Shown here: piece by piece, positions 43,101-50,600 of the stretch
Layout: the number at the start of each line of letters is the position of its first letter
Numbering within the stretch: the stretch's first letter is position 1
Assembly: GCA_030429565.1 (NCBI GenBank)
Contig: JAUIFE010000002.1
Coordinates: 558,001 to 622,000 of the forward strand
Length of the DNA stretch: 64,000 nt
Source: Holophagae bacterium
GTDB lineage: Bacteria > Acidobacteriota > Holophagae > Acanthopleuribacterales > Acanthopleuribacteraceae
Direction of reading: 5' to 3'
The notes under the pieces: model-generated
Seen by the model: only the letters and a program-made list of their open reading frames with translations
What the model was told of the DNA's origin: nothing
Database searches by the model: none
Program-made: the position numbers and the translations under genes

Positions 43101-44675
43101 GTTCGCGTCGCGTAGGATCGGCTGATCGGCAAATTGGCGCGCGTGGTTGGTGAGCATGGCCGGTAAGTTCGGCCAGGATTGGGGCGGCGCGATCAAACGG
43201 TTGTAGTCACGCAATTGCGCCAGTTCGCGGGCCGTACACAGCGGCATCGCCGTCATCGGCCGGTCGGCATGCTGGACCAACCACTGCAGCATGTGCTGGA
43301 AACGGGTGGCGATTGCCCTCATGGAGGCGTCCGAAAACAGATCGCGATTGTACTCAAACACACCGTGGAAGGCGCCGTCCTCCGGCGACTCGTGCAACGC
43401 AAGCGTTAGGTCGTATTTGGCGTGAACCGTTTGCTGGGTCAGCGTTTCCAGTTGAAGATCGGCCGCGTGTTGGGTGCCCGGATCGGCATTTTGCAAAACG
43501 AACATGACCTGAAACAGGGGTGAATGGTCCAAACCGCGACGCGGCTGCAACGCTTCCACCACTTGATCAAAGGAGATTTCGGCGTGCGCAAAGGCGTCCA
43601 AGCAATGATCGCGAACCTGGCCGAGCAAAGTGGCAAAATTTTGCCGTTGCTGCACTTGGGCGCGGATCACGACGGTATTCACAAAAAAGCCGATCAGACC
43701 TTCCAGCTCGGCGCGGTTGCGGTTGGCAACCGGCGTCCCCACGGCGATGTCTTCCGTCCCGCTGTAAAGTGCCAGCAACCATTGGAAAGCCGCCGCCAAC
43801 ACCATGAACGGCGTGGCGCCGTGGTCGCGACCGAGTGCGGTCACGGCCCGGCCCAAAGTCGCGTCCAGCGAGATCGGCACATTGGCGCCATTGAAGGTTT
43901 GCAAGGCGGGTCGGGGAAAGTCGTAGGGCAACTCAAGCAGTGGCGGTAAGCCGGCCAATCGCTCGCGCCAGTAAGCCAGTTGGTGGTCGCACCGAGCAAG
44001 ACCCGCGTCGCTGTTTTGCCAAGCCGCAAAATCCAAATACTGAATGGGCAACGCCGGCAGTTCGGGGTGCCGTCCCTCGACGAGGGCCTGGTAAAAGTGG
44101 CTGACTTCGTTGATCAAAACCCCCATGGACCAGCCATCGCAGACGATGTGGTGCAGGGTCAGCAACAAGATGTGTTCGGTTGGCGAACCCACCAACAGAA
44201 CCGCGCGCACCAGCGGCGCTTCGGCCAAATCAAACGGGCGCAGGGCCTCTTCGTCGGCGAGCTGCACGATTTCGCGTTCCTGTTCGGCCTGGTCGTAGGC
44301 TCGCAAATCCACCTCGCGCAGGGTCGGCACGGCGCCTGCATCCTCGGCCACCTGTTGGCGCGGCCCGTCCTGGCCCTTGACGAAGTAGGTGCGCAGCGAT
44401 TCGTGGCGTCGGCACAACTGATCCAGCGCTTGTTGAAGGGCGGTGCGATTCAGAGGGCCGCGCAAACGCAACGCGAGCGGCACGTTGTACGTTGCCGAAG
44501 CGGGATCCATTTGCTGGAAAAACCACAAACGCTGTTGGCTAAACGACAGTGGGGCCGGAACATCGCGCGCCACCAGCGGGATCGTTTCCTGGGTCTCGGC
44601 TTCGTAACCTTCCTCGGCCATCAAAAGGTCGAGTAAGGCGAGCTGATCGTCAAAGGACAAATCGTCGTGACTCAT
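31110..44675 (-). CDS. NRPS D: four modules and terminal thioesterase
   Basis: 4521 residues, (C-A-T)x4-TE. C domains at ~40-485, 1100-1535, 2143-2590, 3205-3648, with HHxxxD intact (HH 175-176, 1227-1228, 2279-2280, 3338-3339); the third has DAW instead of DGW. A domains at ~505-1000, 1555-2043, 2610-3098, 3665-4160. Carrier serines are 1047, 2088, 3150 and 4206. The thioesterase (~4268-4515) has GWSLG with S4341 and His at ~4488. Specificity residues read by eye: DIFHFGLIL (shares several positions with the Hpg code; unassigned), DSALIAEVW (unassigned), DPWVLGGTF (Val-like end), DAMFLGVVV (branched aliphatic). The ATG overlaps the stop of NRPS C (ATGA). It completes, and by hydrolysis or cyclisation releases, the peptide. 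Confidence 0.96.
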   Translation of the reverse strand: MSHDDLSFDDQLALLDLLMAEEGYEAETQETIPLVARDVPAPLSFSQQRLWFFQQMDPASATYNVPLALRLRGPLNRTALQQALDQLCRRHESLRTYFVKGQDGPRQQVAEDAGAVPTLREVDLRAYDQAEQEREIVQLADEEALRPFDLAEAPLVRAVLLVGSPTEHILLLTLHHIVCDGWSMGVLINEVSHFYQALVEGRHPELPALPIQYLDFAAWQNSDAGLARCDHQLAYWRERLAGLPPLLELPYDFPRPALQTFNGANVPISLDATLGRAVTALGRDHGATPFMVLAAAFQWLLALYSGTEDIAVGTPVANRNRAELEGLIGFFVNTVVIRAQVQQRQNFATLLGQVRDHCLDAFAHAEISFDQVVEALQPRRGLDHSPLFQVMFVLQNADPGTQHAADLQLETLTQQTVHAKYDLTLALHESPEDGAFHGVFEYNRDLFSDASMRAIATRFQHMLQWLVQHADRPMTAMPLCTARELAQLRDYNRLIAPPQSWPNLPAMLTNHARQFADQPILRDANGSLSYAEFHCIASRLAQGLIAAGVRPGEHVAVMVPRSRCLLTLLSALWQVGAVYVPLDPHHPDERRALILEDAGVKRVIHQGKGYTTAAVVWLDVADLARPPETAPQPLPSPAGDAPAYIIYTSGSTGRPKGTLLRHDALTRVILGCARRFDIEPGRGMACLASFAFDISLFELFLPLVGGGWVDLIEREEMLALDQLCRRLADTHLLHAVPSLMREIINHLEESGTQLPLTHLFVGGDAVPPQLLRDMRTTFPNAAINELYGPTETTILASAWPVDDRELHGDRLIIGTPLDHAELLIVDRDGRMLPPGIAGEICIGGLALAVHYHDRPALTADKYRPHGFSDEAGTRLYHTGDLGRILPDPQRGFGNIEFLGRLDQQVKIRGFRIELGEIEAVLVGHEAVAEAVVCAVALKAGEAKQLAAYLVLEENEGAENHDWRNHVAARLPDYMVPAFFIHLPTLPLNANGKVDRKALPVPSLEQRTRPLVAARDELERDLVALFQAVLQHEPVGIEDNFFELGGHSLSATRLVDRIRTHLNVVVAVRDLFEKPTPAALADTIRGAGLAALAAPRPADRNQVLPLSFSQTRLWFLEQLGNGGAAYHIPVVLTWRGRLDVAILRESLSLLSDMHESLRTCFQARDGEPFQRIEPRITPPLTVVNADEGLTRESWIADQTQRPFTLSEAPLWRVGVYCGSETLLTLTLHHIIADGWSMDVLMRDWLACYRYAAGLASAAPQGPALQYADFAVHQRQTLDDTQIAADTAWWRETLREVPPLLNLPLDRPRRAGGDQRGGQVPFTLAPQTATLMKQLAQREQTTLFTVLTAAWGLFLGRLSGQKHVAVGTADAGRDRAEWEAIVGFFANTHVIACDLSERPNFRTLVRRLHQHLGDQLTHRGLPFERLVELLDVPRDLGTSPLFQAMIVLQNTPQGSYSFPGFALEPVAVEQNIAKFDLTLVAEEDADRIHGSLEYACALFDQGTALRFVAWFENLCSALVTQPNDSVHGLPMLPADDLRLVTETWNQSSAVSLPGDHVLALFDAVVAKRGTAPAVKFGTEALSYAELAARAEAVALVLVSLGLTRDQPVAMYVPNAPTALVGLLAILRAGGCYLPLDPDYPTQRLQFMLADSDVSLVVCNADQAEAVRALRPDARLVFLDQPLDPPSAETRLPELLPGQAAYLIYTSGSTGTPKAVSVSHANLKHSTAARFAYYREPLERFLLLSSLSFDSSVAGLFWTLTAGGCLLLTEPETRRNPDAVADLIAAESISHTLCVPSLYRLLPNDRGQLKSLRCAIVAGETCPSDLPFHPGVTLYNEYGPTEASVWCSVYRLHGGEQIVPIGQPIAATRLYILDELLQPQPPGVAGELYVAGAGVSRGYRKAPAATAAKFLPDPFSSRAGARMYRTGDRARYRTAPAEEAGQIEFLGRLDHQIKVRGFRIEPGEIEAVLCETPCWREAKVMARRDNGGAAYLAAYLLLDPDQQREDDPGARLRRQLPHYMVPTRFTVLEQFPRTANGKLDVNALPEPTVDARPYSPPQNEAEQRVAEIWREVLGCDPVGRHDNFFALGGHSLLVTRVLARLRDRFAADLSPRDLFAHPDLADFAGLLAQTASREPHTPVTVVARDGYLPLSSAQERLWFLDHLEPNQPTYLIPAAFRLTGPLDPTALRDALHRLMQRHETLRTRFGYEAGRPFQQVDDTAVTPLVVVDPRDEGAQTETLESWVREAVSRDVVTPFALDQAPLWRVRLYRLSQDKWVISLVLHHIIGDAWSMQILWRELSELYRACRRHEQATLPALQVQYIDYAAWQRRHLTDAVLNRQRDYWVRQLADAPTLLALETDKPRPRQPRHRGALVPLHLSETLTQRLNHLCRMHDCTLFMAVSAAYAVMLGRYAGVRDVLIGTPFANRDREVTEHLIGFFVNTLVLRFQWRPNIEPTALLAQTRQMLLDAYAHADVPFERLVEVLQPQRDSGRSPLFQAAIAMQDDGGKQAEAPALGAVEVSEQDFAYPVAKYELVLNLDRRGATLQGNLMYDADLFEAATVQAMADHFTAVLTWLVDAEDHSARIPGPSTAEQQQLLAFGCGAETALTGGADNVLQQIFAHVQQRKDDEAVACGAVSLSYAQLWQRAALLASVLQAQGLQAEQPVAILTARDANLVVAILAVLLAGGCYMPMDPAYPRERLNAMVAGAKPALLLCDTASRRMPEGAPATIALDDFDWEAVVTPQQASLPAVSRDQAALLLFTSGTTGVPKGIVLTHGNILNLAHNHQLPFGPGERMAQVTTISFDPLTWELWTPLCAGGCVDVIPRDVVLDAARLADTLVTRRIKHMVLATALFHRLAESRPDMFNGLNTLLFGGEKADPNIIASVKKAGGPRRILNGYGPAEASTFCSLFEMKTPLHLDQDVPLGHPADGTQLYLVDDHMQLVPRGAVGEIVIGGAGVGRGFAGQPGLTADHFRPDPFSPAAGARCYRSGDFGRWDLDGTLRFLGRRDSQLKIRGRRVETREIETVLTQAPGVRQALVRTNGKGNQTRLIAYITVDETYREAAVKAYLEQRLSAAMMPQAWIPLDAFPLTPNGKTDEKALAERIPATPARHDLAAYEPAHNELEQQLCDIWQAVLNLPQCGRNDDFFALGGHSLPAMQVIDGIEDRLGWRPALADLFASPTPAGLALRLQQQAGQVEHPIQAVTRTESHPLSHAQQRMWFLAQMPQTGAAYHIPIVFDIRGEASPERLHQACRLLQQRHEPLRTAFITVDGSPRQVILAEAPLDWTFRVASAEDDVLLSQTDRRLLDQHASQPFDLEAGSTFRVLLLQRAPQRWLLQLTVHHIVADGRSMEVLLGELAEIYDALSRDCEPDLPSLPLQYVDYAHWSRRRLDGPAATDMLSVWSEILAGSQARTALPYDVAPLPEMNQSGANVAFHIAPALARRLTDLGRQQGATPFMTYLAAFALWLSHYCESRDLPIGTPYANRDGVAWRDLPGFFANTLVLRCRFEAALHFNDVLAAVRDTATLAFKHAEMPFEKLVETLLPNRDPSVTPLFQVMFTMQHAMSAAPAMGDLQLQPLSGENSEAKFALTMALSEHNGGYEGRLEYRTALFQREQVESFAQTFGFLLETLVDHPETPLQQLPLVSPAMQRRLLEDWGRGPQLVTPFTPLHQRLTQVAATHPEAPALIDGDTQMTFAALETAANRLAGRIQRLGLPDESLVGLCLERGPIQVLASLAVLKAGLVMALLDPEYPAERLATMTASMDLVLCSAAQEAGLGPDVTRMVLPATLAETACWTEPAVAPSPVCHPQQLAYVVHTSGSTGRPKGVAVNHAALANLTDWYGRDHGGAFGERVAVLAGPGFDATVMETLPNLALGACLVFPDETVRLDPKRLAHWLADQAVARCFAATPLAEALLAETPPAHAKLRQLLTGGDRLHIGKSWGSATLVNVYGPTETTVVVSTYRFDEAGGQDPVHRGLPPIGYPVGNSELLVLDEHLRLLPPGAPGELYIGGPCLARGYLGQAAQTAARFVPHPFATGARLYRTGDKVCWREGGATMPGRLAFLGRNDDQVQIHGMRIELGDIEQAILAQPGVAETVVKLWHDEGRCLLVAYYVVEQGAAVDQSRLRGALSRCLPRHMVPQQFRAETALPKTANGKFDRRALSRPELPTAQEKQPLKGEIGRGLTEIWSELLGTEALYADDDFFVLGGHSLLVASLGNRIKARFGVRLPLNVFFQATTAGELATQIEQADAASPVTDGDPLLWSFSPETQADAPTLFLIHPVGGSPACYQDLAEALAPAWRVIGLQAPPLAGLTPADTLPAMAERLHQAIRAAQPTGPYYLGGWSLGGILALECARFLSAEHHPVTLLMIDSVRPSQAMQNDALNDARLWTTFALDLGVPVEVVTAAQGPAALLQWAHDHQLLPQSVGLTDLQPRIDVIRHHLNALADYQPAVYGGTVHLIRAAETGDDHADPDGGWSPILTTLHQYQSDGHHFSMVRQPAVQGLSAVIRTLLHHSLPAFGPPHQ

Positions 44676-47600
44676 GACTGGGCTCCCCGCGCACGTTTTG
44701 CAGCCAGGAGTTTGGCTGCCTGTTCCGGTGACATCGTCGCAATTTTGAGATACAAGGTGGCCGCGGTGGCCAGGCGTTTTTGGGTCGCCGCGTCCGTGTT
44801 CATCGCGGCCGCCAACTGCGCGACAGTGGCCACTTCGAACAAGCGACGCAGCGGCAGTTCGGTTTTGAAGATCTGTCGCAAACGCGACACCAAACGCGTG
44901 ATCAACAGTGAGTGGCCGCCCAGTTCGAAGAAGTTATCGTGAATACCGATGTCGCTTTGTTTGAGCAGATCGGCCCAAATGTGGACCAACGCTTGCTCCA
45001 GCGGCCCGCGTGGCGGGGTGATCTCGCGCTGTAAGTGTTCGGCTTGTTGTGCGGGTCGCGGCAAGGCGCGCCGGTTGAGTTTGCCGTTGGGCGTCAGCGG
45101 AAATTCGGGTAACACGGTAAAGCTGGAAGGAATCATGTAGTTGGGCAGGTCGTGGCCCAAGTGGGCGCGCAGGGCGGCGATGGACGGCGCTTGAGTGGCT
45201 TCGGTCAGGGTCAGGTAGGCCGCCAAATGCGGGGGTTCGCCCTCGCCGGCGAAGACGATCACGGCCGAACGGGCGATGCCGTCGAAAGCGTCGAGTCGTG
45301 CTTCAATCTCGCCTGGTTCAATGCGGAACCCACGCAATTTAACCTGTTGGTCGATGCGGCCCAGGCATAACAAACGGGTCGGCTTGCCCGCCGCGTCACA
45401 CAACCAGCGCGCGCGGTCACCGGTGCGGTACAGGCGCGAACCCGAATCACTCGCCTCGGCAAAGGGGTTGGGGACAAAACGCTCGGCGGTCAGGCCCGGG
45501 CGGTTGAAGTAACCCCGTGCCAAACCGGCACCAGCCAAGTACAGCTCGCCCGGGACACCTGGCGGTAAGGGGTTCATGGCGGCGTCGAGGATGTATGCTT
45601 GGGTTTCGGCAATCGGCAAACCGATATCAATGATTTCATCGGCACTGTCGATCAAAGCCGTGGTCGACCAAATCGTGGTTTCCGTTGGGCCGTACATGTT
45701 GAAGAGGCTGCCGCAGCGTTGGGCTAAATCACGGGCGAGCTGTTGCGGCAACGCTTCACCGCCGCAGAGGGCGCGGAAGTGGGTGCCGCCGGACCAGCCG
45801 CTGTCCAACAACAGACGCCAGGTGACCGGTGTCGCCTGCATCACCGTTGCTTGGTTGTCTCGCAACAACTGAGCCAGAGCAGCGCCGTCGAAGCCGGCGA
45901 CGCGGTCGGCGATCACGACTTGCGCCCCAACCGTCAACGGCAAAAACAGTTCCAGACCGGCAATGTCAAAAGAAAGCGGGGTGACCGCAACCAAAATGTC
46001 GGATGCGTCCATGCCGGGCACCGTCGCGGTTGAGGCCAGGAAGTTGGCCAATCCGCCGTGGGGCACCTGCACGCCTTTGGGCCGGCCGGTGGAGCCCGAG
46101 GTGTAAATCGTGTAGGCCAAACGGGCCGCGTGGTAGGCGGCGGGGCGCGCCGGTTCGGCGTTTTCCGCGCGTTGCAACAGGGTTTGAATCGGCAGCAGGG
46201 TGGCTTTGCCGAAGCTGTCCGCCGCCACCTGATCGGCGTTGCAAATCACGCGTGTCACCCCGGCGTCATCCGCCATGTATTGCAAGCGCTCGATCGGGTA
46301 GGCCGGATCCAGCGGCAGGTAGGCGCCGCCGGCTTTCCAAATTGCCAGAATCGCGATTAAGGTAGCGGGTGACCGATCCAAATACAAGGCCACACTGACT
46401 TCCGGCCCGACGCCCTCCTGCTGGAGTACGGTTGCCAAACGCGCCGCTTGTTGCTCGAGTTCGGCGTAGGTCAGCGTGTCTTGTTGATCGCGGACGGCGA
46501 CGGCGTGCGGGGTTAATGCCGCCTGTTGCCGAATGCGCGCCTCGGTACCCGTTCGCGCCCAATCGGCCGCTTGGTAAGTGGGCGCCGGCATGGGGACTGG
46601 TCGCTCGGCCAGCGCCGCGGACGATGGATGCTGATCCGGGAACAAGGCGAAAAACGACAACAAGGTGCGGTAGGCTTGGGCCATGCGGCGAATCGAGTCT
46701 TCGCGGAAAAGGTCGCTGTTGTACTCCCATTCGCAAGCGATCCCCGCATCGTGTTCCGTAATCGACAGCGACAAATCGAACTTGGCGCTCTGTAACGCGG
46801 GGGGTTCATAAGTAAGCTGGACCTCGTCCAAGGCGACTTCGGCGCCCGGCGCGTTTTGCAGCGCAAACCAAACTTGGAACAAAGGTGAATGGCTGAGGTT
46901 GCGCTCCGGTTGCAACGCCTCGACCAATTTTTCGAAGGGAATGTCCTGGTGATCGTAGGCGGCCAGCGCCGTCTCGCGCACGCGGGTGATTGCCTCGCGG
47001 AAACTGCTCACCCCATCCAAGTCCGTGCGCAACACCAAGCTGTTGACGAACGCGCCAATTAAAGGTTCCAAGGCCGGGTTGCTGCGGTTGGCAATCGGTG
47101 AACCCACACAGACGTCCTGTTGATCGGTGTAACGCGCCAGCAGCAGTTTGTAGGCACTGAGCATCACAATAAACAGGGTCGCTCCTTCTGATTTCACCAA
47201 ACCGTTGAGGGACGCGGCCAGCCCGGCGGGCAAGACCTGGGTGAAGCGGCGGCCGCGGAAAGTCTGCGTGGCGGGACGGGGAAAGTCGAGCGGCAGATTG
47301 ATGAGCGGCGGCGCGCCTTGCAATTGCTTGCGCCAAAAGTCGAGCAACTGCTGGAGTTTGGCGCCCTGCAGCCAGGAACGCTGCCAGGCGGCGAAGTCGG
47401 CGTACTGGATCGAAAGCGGGGTAACGTCGTAGTCCCGATCTTGGCGGTAAGCATTGTAGGCCGAAGCCATTTCGTCGATGATGCGGCCCATGGACCAGCC
47501 GTCGGCGATGATGTGGTGCATCACGCCGACCAACAGGTGCTCGTCCTCGCTCAAACGCAGCAGGTGAAGGCGCAAGGGCGCGTCAGCGGCCAAATCGAAA

Positions 47601-50600
47601 CAGGTTCCTTCTTCCTGGGCGATGCGTCCGGCAACCGCGCGTTCCCGCTCGGCCGGGGCCAGGTGACTGAAATCCTCCAGCGGTAAGGGGTCGGCCTCAA
47701 AAGGCAGCACGGTTTGTGCCGGTACGCCGTCTTCCTCAAGGAAACGGGTGCGCAAGATTTCGTGGCGTGCTTGTAAGGCGTGCCAGGCCCGTGTCAAGGC
47801 CGACACGTCCAGGCGACCCTGGAAACGGATCGTGACCGGAATGTTGTAAAAGGCGCTGTCCGGTTCCAAGCGGTTGAGGAACCACAGCCGTTGTTGGGTA
47901 AAGGAAAGCGGTAAAGGCTGCTCGCGTGAAACGGGCACCAGTGGTGGCAGGCCGTCGTTGCCACGGCGGAACGCGGTGGCGGCGGCGGTCATGGCGGCCA
48001 CGGTGGGCGATTCAAACAGTTTGCTGACGGGAATGCCGGATTTGAACACCTGGTTCAAACGCGTGATGACGCGGGTTGCCAGCAAGGAGTGACCGCCGAG
48101 GTCGAAGAAATTGTCGTGGACCCCGACTTCTTCAATGCCGAGCGCCTCGGCCCAAATGGCGGCAACCATCTCTTCACGCGGCGAACGCGGTGCCACAAAA
48201 CCAGCCAAATCACCGGCTCGCACGGCTTCGGGTTCGGGCAGGGCCTGGCGGTCAATTTTGCCGTTGGTGGTGAGAGGGAAGCGGTCGAGGAACACAAAAC
48301 CTTCGGGCACCATGTTCTCCGGTAACTTACCGCGCAGGAACTGGCGCAGGCGCGGAATCCATTCGCCGGCGGTGTGTTTGGCGGTTGGGTTGTTGGCGAA
48401 CTTAAGCGCGGCACGACCCAATCCGCTCCGTTCCGGTACCTGGAGCGCGCCTGGCAGGGCTTGCTTGTGGAAGACAAGGTCAAAGGAACCGTCGTCATAA
48501 GCTCCGGCCCAACTGATGGTCAACTGGTAACCGGCGTCGCTTGCCACGCGGTAGAGATCTTCCACATCTAAGCCGGATCGCGGCGTTTCGCTTTGTCGCC
48601 AATCGGCCAAGGTTTGCGGGCCGTTATCGCGGACCAGCCACTGGCTGAGCCGGGTGCCGAGGTCGATGCGAGCGTTGGCGACGCGGGTTAAGGCCCATTC
48701 GAGGGGCGCCTCTTCGGCCAGGTGCCGAGCCATGTCCGCCAGGTTGGGTCGTTGCGTGCGCCAGTCCAACCAGGTCGGTCGGTGGCGGTTCGGTACCTTG
48801 CCGCCGACATGGACAACCACATCGTAGCGGTAGAGGTTCAGTTCGTTGCGGCCCACGCCGCGTTTGGGCAAAATTTCGACGTGAGTGACACGGGGTTCGC
48901 TGTCGCACAAGCTGGTGAAATAAGTGGGATCGACGACCAGTTCACTTTCGGCGGCGGTTAAGTGAGTTAAGCGGCGGCGCACATCTTCGCGTTGCCAGCT
49001 TTCTTCCCCGTTGTAGGCCACGCATTCCGCGTGGAACAGTGGCAAGGTCGGCAGATGGCGTACATCGCCCAAGAAAATGCAGCCCTGCTCGGTGATGTTG
49101 CCGATCAAGTCGCCCATGACCTGATTGAGGTAATCCAAATCGGGGAAGTACTGAATGACCGAATTGACCACAATGGTGTCGTGGGGCGGCATATCAGCCA
49201 AGGCGTTGGCTTCGCGGTGATGGGTTTCGACCCGCTCCGACAAACCTTTTTCGGCGGCGACTTGGGCCACGTACTTAATCGTTTCCGCCGAGAAGTCGGT
49301 GCCGGTATAACGTTCGCACCGACGCGAAATGGGGAACAACAGCAGGCCGGAACCGCAGCCGACCTCCATCACCCGCCTGGGGTTCAGGCTCAAAATGCGG
49401 GCAACGGTGGCATCAACCCATTCGCGCATTTCCGTCGTGGGGATCATTCCGGGCAGGAAAGAACTGTTCCAACCGCCGATGTTAAACTCGGGATCTTCTT
49501 TAACTGTTTTATCGTACTCGGCGGCGTCGAACATGGAACGCCAATGGTCGACGTGGTGGACGGCCTGACCGCGACTTTCGCCTTGATCGGCGCGGGTCAA
49601 ATAAGCGACCAATTTCTTGTTGGTGCGTTCGCCGCCGGGCTCCTGAGTTTCGCGCATTTCTACCAGGGCTTGGTTGACAGCGGGGTGAGAGGCCAGGACG
49701 GCTTCGATTTCACCGGTTTCGATGCGGTAGCCGCGCAATTTGATTTGGCGGTCGCGGCGGCTGATAAACACCAAGGGTCCGGGTCCGCCGTCCGCGGCAG
49801 GTAAGTGCATGGCCAGGTCACCGCTGCGGTACAAGCGTTCACCCGGGGTGGTGGCAAAAGGATCGGGCACAAAGGATTCGGCCGTTTTGGCCGGCTGGTT
49901 GGCGTAGCCTCGACTGAGGCAAGGCCCGCCCAGGTACAGTTCGCCGACAAAACCCGCCGGCAGGGGGCGCATGGCCGTATCGAGCACGTAGACGCGGATG
50001 TTGTCGTTGGCGTAACCAATCGGTGGTTCGCCGTCAATCGAGCCATCGAAAATCTGGGTTGTTACCCAGACGGTGCACTCAGTCGGCCCGTAGAGGTTGG
50101 CCAAGGTTCGCCCGTTACCGGACCATTTCTGCATAATCGGGCGCGGACAGGCTTCGCCCGCGGTCTGTACACAGGTCAGTAAGGGAAACTTATCGGGATC
50201 AAGCGAGGCCCAGACGGTGGGTAAAAAGGCGGCGGTATCGATTTTGCGCTCGAGCAACAAGGCTTCCATTTCGGGTCCGGGGATGAGGCGCGAGTCGTGG
50301 GCAAAGTGGAGTGTCATGCCGGAGGCCAGCACCGACATTTCGTAGATGTGCCCGTCAAAACCAAAGTTGGCCCATTGCAGGCACTGCATGCCGGGTGCAA
50401 AACCCAGGCGTCGCTGTTGGATACCGATGAGGTTGGCGACGCCGACATGGTGCAGTACGGCGCCTTTGGGGCGGCCGGTCGTGCCGGAGGTGTAAATCAT
50501 GTAGGCCGCGTTTTTGGGCGAACAGGCCGGTTGCGGCGGCAGCTCACCTTGGGTGTCGGCGCTGTCGCTGCTGATCAGGGGCACGGGCAGGTCTTGCGGG